A stretch of DNA of 17,551 nt from UBA1425 sp045537495 (GTDB lineage Bacteria > Bacillota > Clostridia > Oscillospirales > Acutalibacteraceae). Of the stretch, positions 1 to 7,900 are shown piece after piece (the first letter of the stretch is position 1; each line of letters opens with the position of its first letter). Under the pieces are notes generated by a model. The model worked only from the letters and a program-made list of their open reading frames with translations. It was not told where the DNA came from and did no database searches. Position numbers and translations under genes: made by a program. Where the stretch lies: contig JAZSPN010000052.1 in assembly GCA_045537495.1 (NCBI GenBank), forward strand, positions 1-17,551, in the 5' to 3' direction.

Positions 1-1189
1 TGAGAATCGAATCGGATATCTTTGAGTCATATTTTGTAAACAGCGACATCGCATTACCGATTGATTTCGATGCAATATGTGACATTTCGTTTGCGACGGC
101 ATAGCTTCTCTCTATTGCAACACTGGGAGTGTCGAGAAGGATGTCGTCAAGCATGCTTGTGAATTTATCGCCCTTCTTGTCGTCACCCTTGATCGAAGAG
201 ACGGCAAGCTTTTCAAGAAGGCTTGAAACGGGCATGAGTACGATGATCGAGAAGATTTTGAAGACTGTATGAACGGCCGCGATGCCCCACATGTTGATGG
301 TGGTATTTTCGGCGAGTGAGAAAATATCAAAAACTCCCGTTGAGCGGAGAATGAATCCGATTGCATAGTAAAGTCCCATCCATATTGTGACACCGATAAC
401 ATTGAAATAAAGGTGAACGAGAGCAGTACGCTTACCGTTTTTATTTGCACCGAGAGAGGAGAGAATAGCGGTTATGCAAGTACCGATATTCTGTCCCATG
501 ATGATGGGCATTGCCGTGCTGTACGAGATAACACCCGTGGCGGAGAGCGCCTGCAAGATACCTACGGATGCCGACGATGACTGAACAATTGCAGTAAGAA
601 CGGTACCTGCAAGAATACCGAAAATCGGATTGCTGAACAGAAGGAGAACGTTTCTGAATTCGGTGCTTTCGCTAAGTCCCGAAACGGCATCGGACATGCC
701 GTTCATACCGACCATGAGGACAGCGAAGCCCATAAGGATCATACCGATATCCTTCTGCTTTTCTTTTTTAGAGAACATAATCATGCAGACACCGATAACG
801 GCAAGAACAGGCATCCACGTACCGGGTTTAAGCAATGACAGTATTGCTGTTGCATTTTCTGCAGCACCGATACCGTTAAGAGCGGTAAGCCACGATGTGA
901 CGGCAGTGCCGACGTTGGCGCCCATGATGACACCGACTGCCTGAGAGAAAGACATGGTACCCGAATTTACGAAACCGACAACCATGACGGTTGTGGCAGA
1001 GGATGACTGAATAATGGCGGTAACACCGAGTCCGAGAAGGAATCCTTTAAATTTGTTAGAGGTGAGTGTGCTGAGAATTGTTTTGAGCTTGCGACCTGCA
1101 CTCTTTTTAAGAGCATTGCCCATGACATCCATTCCGAAAAGGAACATGGCGAGTCCGCAGGCGAGAGATAAAATGTCGTGAAAATTCAT
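1..1189 (-). CDS. Na+/phosphate cotransporter family protein with PhoU-like C-terminus (partial)
   Basis: This is a membrane transporter of the NptA/YjbB-like Na/Pi-cotransporter family, expected to import inorganic phosphate with sodium. The N-terminal 396 residues are visible; the C-terminus lies beyond the left edge (family members are usually about 540-560 residues). Two copies of the family's signature repeat are seen, QSSSATT near residue 61 and QSSSAS near residue 203, each among hydrophobic segments, which fits the inverted-repeat fold. From about residue 345 the sequence becomes hydrophilic and helical (LLDTPSVAIERSYAVANEM), typical of the cytoplasmic PhoU-like domain. The start ATG has AGGAG at 1196-1200. 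Only 12 bp separate it from the upstream licD-like gene, so the two are very likely co-transcribed. Substrate assignment rests on family membership. Confidence 0.93.
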   Translation of the reverse strand, partial: MNFHDILSLACGLAMFLFGMDVMGNALKKSAGRKLKTILSTLTSNKFKGFLLGLGVTAIIQSSSATTVMVVGFVNSGTMSFSQAVGVIMGANVGTAVTSWLTALNGIGAAENATAILSLLKPGTWMPVLAVIGVCMIMFSKKEKQKDIGMILMGFAVLMVGMNGMSDAVSGLSESTEFRNVLLLFSNPIFGILAGTVLTAIVQSSSASVGILQALSATGVISYSTAMPIIMGQNIGTCITAILSSLGANKNGKRTALVHLYFNVIGVTIWMGLYYAIGFILRSTGVFDIFSLAENTTINMWGIAAVHTVFKIFSIIVLMPVSSLLEKLAVSSIKGDDKKGDKFTSMLDDILLDTPSVAIERSYAVANEMSHIASKSIGNAMSLFTKYDSKISDSIL

Positions 1190-1201
1190 GTTTTTCTCCT
1201 G

Positions 1202-2014
1202 TTATTTATTATCTAATTTGATTTTTTCAAGTCGTACATGTGACTGCTTAACGATGGGAGTCATGTAGTTGTCACCGTATGTCAGCCTGAGCATGGCATC
1301 GAAGTTTTCGGGGATGCGAAACTCTTTGTCGAAAAAGATATGACGGATGGCGGGCTCAACGTTTTTTCTCGGAATGGAGAAGCAAACGGGTGTGTTGAGG
1401 TCGTAAAGACGTATATTTTCCGAAGTTTCCTTTCCGAGGTGACCGCAGACAAAGAATATTAACTTTCTGAAAGCGGTAAGGATAAAATCGGGGCATTTAT
1501 TTATAATGCGATATCTCTTTGCGTAGGAGTCGGATTTTCCCTGCTTTAAATCTGCACGGTAACGGTATTTTTCTCCTATTGTCTGAAAAAGAGAAAGGAG
1601 ATATTCCTGCAACTTTACGGCAAAAGGAGAATCGGGCTTATTGAAGTACGGAAAAATATCCATCCATATTCCGTTATGAAGATTCAGACCGTCAAAGAAA
1701 TCGGCGGGCATATACGTATTATCTTTTCTCACCTTTGCAAATTGCAGAGGATATTCAATTTCTGTGGTAAACCAACTGAAAGAACAGCCCTTGATAGGAT
1801 CTTTTTTGAGAAGCTTCTGAAAACGCTGGAAGCTTTTATAGTCCATGGTGACGTCAATATCGTCATCCCAGGGGATCATGGCGTTATGTCTTACGGCGCC
1901 TATGAGAGTGCCTCCGCAAAGGACATAATTCAGTGAATACTTTGTGCAGTATTCATCGAAACGTATAAGGATGTCGTATTCTGCCTGTTGAAGCTGTTCC
2001 AAGGTAACTGACAT
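1202..2014 (-). CDS. LicD family phosphotransferase
   Basis: This is a LicD-type nucleotidyltransferase-fold protein of 270 residues. Family members transfer phosphocholine or related phospho-substituents to cell-surface glycans or teichoic acids. The diagnostic block is near the N-terminus: CGGTLIGAVRH (residues 33-43) followed by IPWDDDIDV (47-55), whose aspartates are the expected metal-binding catalytic residues. No signal peptide or clear membrane segment is visible, consistent with a cytoplasmic enzyme. I chose the ATG at 2014 because GGAG at 2023-2026 is 8 nt upstream; a GTG at 2023 in the same frame would add three residues but overlaps that ribosome binding site. It is the first gene of an operon with the phosphate transporter and has its own promoter at 2045-2073. 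The exact group transferred and its acceptor cannot be read from sequence. Confidence 0.9.
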   Translation of the reverse strand: MSVTLEQLQQAEYDILIRFDEYCTKYSLNYVLCGGTLIGAVRHNAMIPWDDDIDVTMDYKSFQRFQKLLKKDPIKGCSFSWFTTEIEYPLQFAKVRKDNTYMPADFFDGLNLHNGIWMDIFPYFNKPDSPFAVKLQEYLLSLFQTIGEKYRYRADLKQGKSDSYAKRYRIINKCPDFILTAFRKLIFFVCGHLGKETSENIRLYDLNTPVCFSIPRKNVEPAIRHIFFDKEFRIPENFDAMLRLTYGDNYMTPIVKQSHVRLEKIKLDNK

Positions 2015-2044
2015 CGAAATCACTCCATTCTAATAATCACACCG

Positions 2045-2073
2045 ATTGTAATAAATTATCGAAAAAAAGTCAA
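2045..2073 (-). promoter_or_regulatory. Sigma-A promoter of the licD-Na/Pi operon
   Basis: On the minus strand, TTGACT (2073-2068) and TACAAT (2050-2045) are separated by exactly 17 nt, close to the sigma-A consensus. It points into the LicD gene, leaving a leader of about 25 nt. Its -35 box lies only 7 bp from that of the divergent araA promoter. Confidence 0.75.
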
Positions 2074-2080
2074 TAGCCCA

Positions 2081-2109
2081 TTGACGGATTCTCACGGCAG
2101 ATATATAAT
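2081..2109 (+). promoter_or_regulatory. Sigma-A promoter of the ara operon
   Basis: TTGACG (2081-2086) and TATAAT (2104-2109) are separated by 17 nt. Transcription would start near 2116, giving a leader of about 60 nt before araA that contains the inverted repeat at 2120-2150. Confidence 0.8.
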
Positions 2110-2119
2110 TTCAGTTAGG

Positions 2120-2150
2120 AAAACAAAGATCTTAACCGTTTCTTTGTTTT
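2120..2150 (+). promoter_or_regulatory. Inverted repeat in the araA leader, candidate operator
   Basis: AAAACAAAGA (2120-2129) and TCTTTGTTTT (2141-2150) are perfect 10-bp arms around an 11-nt centre. The element starts just downstream of the predicted transcription start, a usual place for a repressor site. It could also fold in the RNA as a weak AT-rich hairpin. No regulator gene is adjacent, so the cognate protein is unknown. Confidence 0.5.
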
Positions 2151-2176
2151 TAATTAATTGATAAGGCGGTATTAAA

Positions 2177-3652
2177 ATGAGTTTAACGAATTATGAGTTC
2201 TGGTTTATCGTGGGCAGTCAGTTTCTTTACGGTGACGAGGTGTTGAAGACGGTTGCCGACAGAGCCGTGGAAATGGTAAATGAACTCAACCTTTCGGAAA
2301 AGATACCCTGCAAGCTTGTATATAAGGTTACGGCAAAGACTCAGAAAGAGATCAGCGACGTAATTGCAGATGCTAACCGTGACGACAGATGTGCGGGAAT
2401 AATTACGTGGTGCCATACTTTCAGCCCGAGTAAGATGTGGATCAACGGATTTGTGAACCTTCAGAAGCCCTACTGCCATCTTGCGACACAGTATAATGCA
2501 GAGATCCCGAATGAAGAGATCGACATGGATTTTATGAATCTCAACCAGGCTGCACACGGCGACAGAGAGCACGGCTTTATCACGGCAAGACTTCGTATGC
2601 AAAGAAAGATAATTGCAGGCTACTGGAAAGATGAAACGGTACGTGAAAGACTCGGCGGATGGATGCGTTCGGCAGTCGGTGCCGCAATCAGCAAGTCACT
2701 CAAGGTGATGCGTTTCGGCGACAATATGCGCGAAGTTGCCGTAACGGAAGGCGACAAGGTCGAAGTTCAGGCGAAGCTCGGCTGGCAGGTAAACACGTGG
2801 CCCGTAGGTGAGCTCGTCGACGAGATGAACGCTGTTACGGATGCTGAAATTGATGCTCTCATGAGCGAATATGCCGAAAAATACGCTTTTGCGACAGAGG
2901 ATACAGAAACGGTACGCTATCAGGCAAGGGAAGAAATCGCCATAAGACGGATGCTTGACCGTGAGGGCTGCAAGGCTTTCAGTAATACGTTCCAGGATCT
3001 CGTCGGAATGAAGCAGCTTCCCGGAATTGCAAGCCAGCATCTCATGTCGGAGGGCTACGGCTACGGCGGTGAAGGTGACTGGAAGGTTGCTGCAATGACG
3101 GCAATCATGAAGGGCATGAGCGAAGGTCTTTCGGGCGGTACATCGTTTATGGAGGACTATACGTATCATCTGATTCCCGGCAACGAATACAGCCTCGGGG
3201 CACATATGCTCGAAGTCTGTCCGAGTGTTGCCGCCGATAAACCGCGTATCGAGGTACATCCGCTCGGAATCGGAAACAGAGAAGATCCTGCACGTCTTGT
3301 GTTTGAAGGAAAAGCAGGCAAGGCAATCGTTGTGAGCCTCGTCGATATGGGCGGAAGACTCCGTATGATATGTCAGGATATCGAATGTGTAAAGCCGATT
3401 ATGGATATGCCGAATCTTCCCGTTGCAAGAGTCATGTGGAAGGTGCAGCCGTCACTTTCCGACGGTATCGAAGCGTGGATAACCGCAGGCGGTGCACATC
3501 ATACCGTGCTCAGCTATGATCTGACGGCGGAGCATATGAGAGATTTTGCAAGAATTATGGATATTGAATTTGTATATCTTAATAAGGATACGAATGTCGA
3601 AAAGCTTGAGCAGGAGCTTATGCTTTCCGATCTTGTGTGGAAGCTGAGGTAA
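2177..3652 (+). CDS. araA: L-arabinose isomerase
   Basis: AraA converts L-arabinose to L-ribulose in the cytoplasm using Mn2+, the first step of the bacterial arabinose pathway. The protein has 491 residues, close to the roughly 500 of E. coli AraA, and opens with the family's EFWFIVGSQFLYG segment. The metal and catalytic residues align with E. coli E306, E333, H350 and H450: E299 in GYGGEGDWK, E326 in TSFMEDYTYH, H343 in GAHMLEVCPS, and a histidine of GGAHHT near residue 441-442. The ATG at 2177 follows an AAGGCGG ribosome binding site. It leads an operon with araD 4 nt downstream and has its own consensus promoter. The L-ribulokinase gene (araB), often found between or beside these genes, is not here. 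No truncation or frameshift is seen. Confidence 0.98.
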   Translation: MSLTNYEFWFIVGSQFLYGDEVLKTVADRAVEMVNELNLSEKIPCKLVYKVTAKTQKEISDVIADANRDDRCAGIITWCHTFSPSKMWINGFVNLQKPYCHLATQYNAEIPNEEIDMDFMNLNQAAHGDREHGFITARLRMQRKIIAGYWKDETVRERLGGWMRSAVGAAISKSLKVMRFGDNMREVAVTEGDKVEVQAKLGWQVNTWPVGELVDEMNAVTDAEIDALMSEYAEKYAFATEDTETVRYQAREEIAIRRMLDREGCKAFSNTFQDLVGMKQLPGIASQHLMSEGYGYGGEGDWKVAAMTAIMKGMSEGLSGGTSFMEDYTYHLIPGNEYSLGAHMLEVCPSVAADKPRIEVHPLGIGNREDPARLVFEGKAGKAIVVSLVDMGGRLRMICQDIECVKPIMDMPNLPVARVMWKVQPSLSDGIEAWITAGGAHHTVLSYDLTAEHMRDFARIMDIEFVYLNKDTNVEKLEQELMLSDLVWKLR

Positions 3653-3656
3653 TAGG

Positions 3657-4349
3657 ATGCTTGAAGATTTAAAAATAAAGGTGTGTGAGGCAAACCGTCT
3701 TTTGCCGAAGTATTCGCTTGTAACGTTTACATGGGGAAACGTATCGGAAGTTGACAGACAGTCGGGCGCCATGGTTATCAAGCCGTCGGGAGTCGAATAT
3801 GACGAATTAAAACCTGAGGACATGGTTGTAATCGACCTTGAAAGCGGCAAAAAAATAGAAGGTGAGCTTAATCCTTCATCGGATACGGAAACTCACCTTG
3901 TACTTTACAGAAATTTTGACGTCGGAGGAATCGTACATACACATTCGAGATGGGCAACGGTCTTCGCTCAGGCAGGAATGTCGATTCCGGCACTCGGAAC
4001 GACTCATGCGGATTATTTTTACTCCGATATTCCTTGCACCAGAAAAATGACGGAAGAAGAGATTTTTTCTCAGTATGAAAAGGAAACGGGCAATGTGATC
4101 GTTGAAACGTTCAAAGGACTTGATCCTTCGGAGATACCTGCCGTACTTGTTAACAGCCACGGACCTTTCACGTGGGGAAAGGATGCTGTGGAGGCAGTTC
4201 ACAACGCGGTGGTGCTTGATGAAGTCGCGTTTATGGCGTGGCATACTCTGGGACTCAACGGTGATGTCGGTCGTATGCAACAGGCTCTTCTCGACAAGCA
4301 TTTCAAGCGTAAGCACGGTAAGGATGCGTATTACGGACAAAGAAAATGA
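3657..4349 (+). CDS. araD: L-ribulose-5-phosphate 4-epimerase
   Basis: AraD interconverts L-ribulose 5-phosphate and D-xylulose 5-phosphate, linking arabinose catabolism to the pentose phosphate pathway. It is a class II aldolase-fold, zinc-dependent cytoplasmic enzyme. Its 230 residues match the family length (231 in E. coli). The expected zinc ligands are H94 and H96 (VHTHSRWAT) and H168 (NSHGPFTWG), with D76 in SSDTETH, D119 in HAD and the C-terminal tyrosine in AYYGQ (about Y226) corresponding to known active-site residues. Its ribosome binding site GAGG (3646-3649) lies inside the end of araA, and only 4 nt separate the genes. Its stop codon overlaps the start of the next gene (ATGA at 4346-4349). 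Related fuculose or rhamnulose phosphate aldolases are less likely given the araA partner and the C-terminal motif. Confidence 0.96.
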   Translation: MLEDLKIKVCEANRLLPKYSLVTFTWGNVSEVDRQSGAMVIKPSGVEYDELKPEDMVVIDLESGKKIEGELNPSSDTETHLVLYRNFDVGGIVHTHSRWATVFAQAGMSIPALGTTHADYFYSDIPCTRKMTEEEIFSQYEKETGNVIVETFKGLDPSEIPAVLVNSHGPFTWGKDAVEAVHNAVVLDEVAFMAWHTLGLNGDVGRMQQALLDKHFKRKHGKDAYYGQRK

Positions 4350-4714
4350 AAAAGAAAAAGAAAACCATGATAACGGTGCTGTCGGCGGTAACGGCGGTTA
4401 TTGTAATTTCAGCCGTATTTGCGTTTTGCAAAGTGTTTCCGAAAGCACCGACCGTAGAATTGCCCTCTGATATCGTGGGGGTGTATGTTGACGGTGAAAA
4501 AACGTCGGAAAAGGAAGAAACGAATTTTCTCAATATGCTGAACGAGGCAAAGCCGACAAGACGGCAGAGCGTCAATGACCGACCGACGGTACAGCCGTAT
4601 ATTACTTTTGAAATAAGAGGAAAAGCAAAAACGCTTCACTGCTATATGTATGCCGATAATTACGGAGCATATTTCGAAATACCGTATGTGGGCATTTATA
4701 AAATTCAAGACTGA
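4346..4714 (+). CDS. Small membrane-anchored protein, possibly DUF5301-like
   Basis: This is a 122-residue protein of unknown function. It has a basic N-terminus (MKKKKK) and one hydrophobic segment at about residues 8-28, which could be a signal anchor or an uncleaved signal peptide; I see no lipobox. The rest is a soluble, presumably extracytoplasmic domain with ELPSDIVGVYV, NEAKPTRRQSVNDRPTVQPY and a C-terminal aromatic segment ending IPYVGIYKIQD. The 'AKPTR.SVND.P' stretch resembles the small Firmicutes domain DUF5301 from memory, which is not a firm match. Its ATG overlaps the araD stop codon (ATGA), so it is probably translationally coupled to araD. It lies before the terminator structures at 4760-4944. 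No role in arabinose metabolism can be read from the sequence. Confidence 0.75.
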   Translation: MKKKKKTMITVLSAVTAVIVISAVFAFCKVFPKAPTVELPSDIVGVYVDGEKTSEKEETNFLNMLNEAKPTRRQSVNDRPTVQPYITFEIRGKAKTLHCYMYADNYGAYFEIPYVGIYKIQD

Positions 4715-4759
4715 AAAAAGAGTGATCAGCGAACGTCCACGCCCGATAAGGAAGTATTT

Positions 4760-4863
4760 GTTTCTCGAGTAAAATTCCCCGTATCTTTGACAAAAGCCTC
4801 GCAAGGCGACAGCCTTGCTGCGTTTTTGGCTTCGATACAGGAAATTTTATTCTCTTACGAAAC
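4760..4863. repeat. 104-bp imperfect palindromic element
   Basis: Nested inverted segments frame a small GC-rich core. GTTTC (4760-4764) pairs with GAAAC (4859-4863), TAAAATTCC with GGAAATTTTA, and GTATC (4781-4785) with GATAC (4834-4838). In the centre GCAAGGC-GACA-GCCTTGC (4801-4818) is a perfect 7-bp stem. The arms have small bulges and mismatches. The layout resembles a REP-like or miniature inverted-repeat unit, or a large terminator. GATACAGGAAA occurs again at 4892-4902, just outside. There is no second full copy in this window, so mobility cannot be judged. Confidence 0.55.
4801..4827 (+). terminator. Candidate rho-independent terminator of the ara operon
   Basis: The stem GCAAGGC/GCCTTGC with loop GACA is followed by TGCG and five Ts (4823-4827). 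It lies about 90 bp after the last plus-strand gene and is the core of the larger palindrome. Confidence 0.55.
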
Positions 4864-4906
4864 TGCTAAGCACTTTAAAATGAAATTTTAAGATACAGGA
4901 AAAGGA

Positions 4907-4944
4907 AAATCCCACAGATATGCTGACGCATATCTGTGGGATTT
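4907..4944 (-). terminator. Strong terminator hairpin for the mannosidase operon, possibly bidirectional
   Basis: A perfect 16-bp stem (arms 4907-4922 and 4929-4944, core ATCCCACAGATATG) encloses the loop CTGACG. Read on the minus strand it is followed by TTTTCCTTTTCC, the expected U-rich tail, and it lies about 85 bp after the GH38 stop codon. On the plus strand the tail is poorer, but it may back up termination of the ara operon. Confidence 0.8.
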
Positions 4945-5028
4945 GACACATTATTGTGCTTAAAATTCACATTTTAAAGAAATACTGCCTTGTCGGGCGT
5001 GGGCGAAAGCCGACCGCTCTTTTCTTTG

Positions 5029-7890
5029 TTATCTTTCGAATTTGATTGTAAGAATCTTTTTGCCCGTGATTTCGAATTCAGCGAAGCCTTCGGAGTCGAT
5101 GGAAAGGGGAGCGATGTCCTTTTCTTCGAGAGAAACAAGCTTGGCACAAGACCACTTGTTGCCCGAATACTCGGGAAGCTCAAATTCTGCAGCCTGTCTT
5201 TCGACGGGTGACTGTGCTTTTTCGATGGGAGCGATTCCGCCGCCGAGAGAAATTGCATTCTTGACGGTTTTGTCGGACGGGTTGAAGAGTCTTACCACGA
5301 AGCCCTTGCCGTCTTCACTGAGCTTGACTGCACTGACGGAAAGATTTTCCTCGCGAAGTGAGAGGAATGAATGTGTAAGAGGATTCTTGCCGTGTTCAGT
5401 GGGAGCAATCTGAGCAACGGTGAAGCGGAGATTGAATCTTTCGGATTCCTGCCATACGTTGCCTTCTTCCCAGTCGCCTGCATGAGGAAGGAAAGCATAT
5501 CTGAAGGTATTCTTTCCGAGGCACTGAGAGCCCTTGTCCCATGAGCTGTAATCCTGCATATCGGAGGTTACGCAGATACGAAGCGGGAACGAACGAAGGA
5601 GTGAAAGGTAAACAGTACCGCACTCGTCGTCGGAAGCCTCGTAAGCTTTAAGACCTTCGTTGAGAAGAGCTGCACCGATCTTGCCGTCGGTGACATCGAC
5701 GAAGGAGTTCATCGGATGCTCCGTCATGGGGATTTCGTCGTAGAGAGAATAGTCGAGCTTCGCCGTCTGACGCTTGACAACATCAAACTGTCCCTGAGCG
5801 TAGCTGTAATCGTACTTGATTTCCGTGGGGAAAGCAACCTGAAGATAATGATCTTCGGAATTGTTGTCAACGGTGGTTTCGATTTCGACGTAGCGTGAAC
5901 CCTTGCGAAGAGTAAGAACCGTTTCGATTCTGCAAGGATTGAGATGTTTTGAACGGGCTTTTTCGTCGAAGGTGCGTCCTTCGGGAAGTGCCCAGTCGAT
6001 AGCGATTTTGTATGCCGTTTCGAATTCGCCTTCGTGGAGAAGAGTGATTCTTGCACGTTCGTTGAGAGTGGTGAAGGTTTCGTCAAGCTCGGGAATTACG
6101 TGCTCCCAGGGATTGCCGATTTCGCCCGTATCCTTGAAGTAGCCGAGGCCCTCGTAAAGCTTGTTTCTCTCCTTGTCGAGAACATTGTAAGTGCCGTTTT
6201 CGTTGATGGAAACACGAAGGTATTCGTTTTCCATCGTCTGAGCCTTGCGAAGCATTGTAACGGGAGTCTTTGCTCTGACATTATACAGAGGACGCATTTT
6301 GTAAGTTCTGTAACCGAAAGCCGGAATATCGGAAACGAAAAGCTCGATATTGTACTGCTCGGTATGAAGAACGTTTGCAACGTCGTTGGGATTCTGAATA
6401 ATCTGAGCGTTGTTGCGGTTAGTGGCAATAATCTGATATTTGACAGCGTTGCCGTCTTCGTCGAGAATTTCGAAGCTGTCAGCCTTCCATTCGGCGGGAA
6501 GCTCAACAAGCATGCGTACGGATTCGCTTCGTTTGAAGGGAGCAGGGTTGTAAACTACGATTGCAGCATCGTCACGGCTGAAGGAGCGAAGGTCGATATC
6601 GCCTGCAACGTCCATGAAGGCGCGTTCAAATACGCAGGAGGAAAGCTCTCTTGACTGTCTGTAACGGGAAACGACATCTTCGTAAACGACATCTCTTCCG
6701 CAAGAGCCGATGCTGTCGTGACCGTGATTCTGAAGAAGATAGTTATAGGAAAGATCAATGAAATTTGAGGGGTAGGGAGCACCTGCAAGAGTTGCAAAAA
6801 CGGCGAGAGGCTCAGCATAGTTGATAAGCTGACGTTCCGTGTTGAAGTTGTCCTGCTTGATGTAAGTTCTTGCAGAGAGAATCCAACCGAACATACCGCT
6901 GACGCTGCCCTTTGTGAAGGGATCTCTCATTTCGCCGTAGAGAACGGGAGAATTTTCGTCGAATTCGTCGATGATGCCCTGCTCAAGCTCCTTTAAAGTG
7001 CTGTGGAAAACATCGGCGTTGGGAAGAACCTCGTTGAGATCCTTTATCATCTGAACTTCACGGATATCGGGGCATGAGCTGTCGTGACCTGCCGACCAGA
7101 AGCGGTGCGAGGTTGTCCAGTCGTTATCCTGCTCACGGACCGCCTGCTCTGCACGTTCCTTGATGTTTTCCTTGAAATACTTGAAGAAAGGATGCGTATA
7201 CTGGTAGTCAAGCTGATAATTCCTGGGATCAATAAACTTGAAAATACCATTGTTATCGTTCCAGACCATGTCGCGGTTATTTTCGTTGGACTGATTGAAA
7301 TAAACGGGACGCTGAACAACGTACCAGATGTTGTAACGCGGACGCTTGCCGAGTCTTGATGCGTAAATTCTCGTTCCGTCGGGGCTTTCCCAGAAAAATT
7401 CGGAACGGGGAGCACAGTATTCGTTTATGCCTCTGTAAAAAGATGCAAAGTGAATGTCGAAGCCTGCATAAATCTGGGGAAGCTGAGAAATCTGTCCCCA
7501 GCCGAAGGGAGAATAACCCGTCTTGCTGATACCGCCCATTTCCTTGCCGATTCTGTGACCGAGAAGAAGGTTGCGGACAAGAGATTCTCCGCCTACCGTG
7601 AATTCATCGGGCAGACAGAACCAGGGACCTACGCCGATTCTGCCTTCGCTGATGTATTTTTTGAGTTTTTCCTTCTTTTCGGGATAAACTTCGAGGTAAT
7701 CCTGAATAGGCATTGTCTGGGAGTCGAAGTGGAAATGGCGGAATTCGGGATCCTTATCGAGGATATCGAGAAGCATGTCAAGCATATAGCCGAGCATGTA
7801 CTGAGTTCTTCTTGCCGAGAAACGCCACTCACGGTCCCAGTGAGTGTTGGAAATAAAGTGACACTGAATCTTTTTATCTTTCTTATCCAT
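5029..7890 (-). CDS. GH38 alpha-mannosidase-like glycoside hydrolase, atypical active site
   Basis: This 953-residue protein has the layout of glycoside hydrolase family 38, zinc-dependent retaining alpha-mannosidases. Near the N-terminus NTHWDREW (residues 15-22) supplies the zinc ligands H17 and D19. NHGHDSIGS (388-396) supplies the H391-D392 pair corresponding to the family's late zinc histidine. A beta-sandwich-rich half follows, typical of the family's C-terminal domains. At the place where GH38 enzymes carry the nucleophile and zinc-ligand aspartate (for example DPFGH or PDSFG) this protein reads GYSPFGWGQ, giving S127. I recall a bacterial GH38 subgroup with the same YSPFG wording, so this may be a clade feature rather than decay. 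No signal peptide is seen, so it probably acts on imported glycans. AAGGAG at 7897-7902 overlaps the stop of the upstream HAD gene, and the gap is 10 nt. Confidence 0.9.
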   Translation of the reverse strand: MDKKDKKIQCHFISNTHWDREWRFSARRTQYMLGYMLDMLLDILDKDPEFRHFHFDSQTMPIQDYLEVYPEKKEKLKKYISEGRIGVGPWFCLPDEFTVGGESLVRNLLLGHRIGKEMGGISKTGYSPFGWGQISQLPQIYAGFDIHFASFYRGINEYCAPRSEFFWESPDGTRIYASRLGKRPRYNIWYVVQRPVYFNQSNENNRDMVWNDNNGIFKFIDPRNYQLDYQYTHPFFKYFKENIKERAEQAVREQDNDWTTSHRFWSAGHDSSCPDIREVQMIKDLNEVLPNADVFHSTLKELEQGIIDEFDENSPVLYGEMRDPFTKGSVSGMFGWILSARTYIKQDNFNTERQLINYAEPLAVFATLAGAPYPSNFIDLSYNYLLQNHGHDSIGSCGRDVVYEDVVSRYRQSRELSSCVFERAFMDVAGDIDLRSFSRDDAAIVVYNPAPFKRSESVRMLVELPAEWKADSFEILDEDGNAVKYQIIATNRNNAQIIQNPNDVANVLHTEQYNIELFVSDIPAFGYRTYKMRPLYNVRAKTPVTMLRKAQTMENEYLRVSINENGTYNVLDKERNKLYEGLGYFKDTGEIGNPWEHVIPELDETFTTLNERARITLLHEGEFETAYKIAIDWALPEGRTFDEKARSKHLNPCRIETVLTLRKGSRYVEIETTVDNNSEDHYLQVAFPTEIKYDYSYAQGQFDVVKRQTAKLDYSLYDEIPMTEHPMNSFVDVTDGKIGAALLNEGLKAYEASDDECGTVYLSLLRSFPLRICVTSDMQDYSSWDKGSQCLGKNTFRYAFLPHAGDWEEGNVWQESERFNLRFTVAQIAPTEHGKNPLTHSFLSLREENLSVSAVKLSEDGKGFVVRLFNPSDKTVKNAISLGGGIAPIEKAQSPVERQAAEFELPEYSGNKWSCAKLVSLEEKDIAPLSIDSEGFAEFEITGKKILTIKFER

Positions 7891-7900
7891 TTGCTACTCC

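Noticed and set aside
630..944. Plus-strand open frame of 104 codons opposite the phosphate transporter gene
   Set aside because: It is antisense to a well-supported transporter with clear QSSS motifs, has no ribosome binding site, and its product looks like no protein family.
6034..6654. Plus-strand open frame of 206 codons opposite the GH38 gene
   Set aside because: It lies wholly inside the GH38 coding region on the other strand, with no start signals or recognisable motifs.
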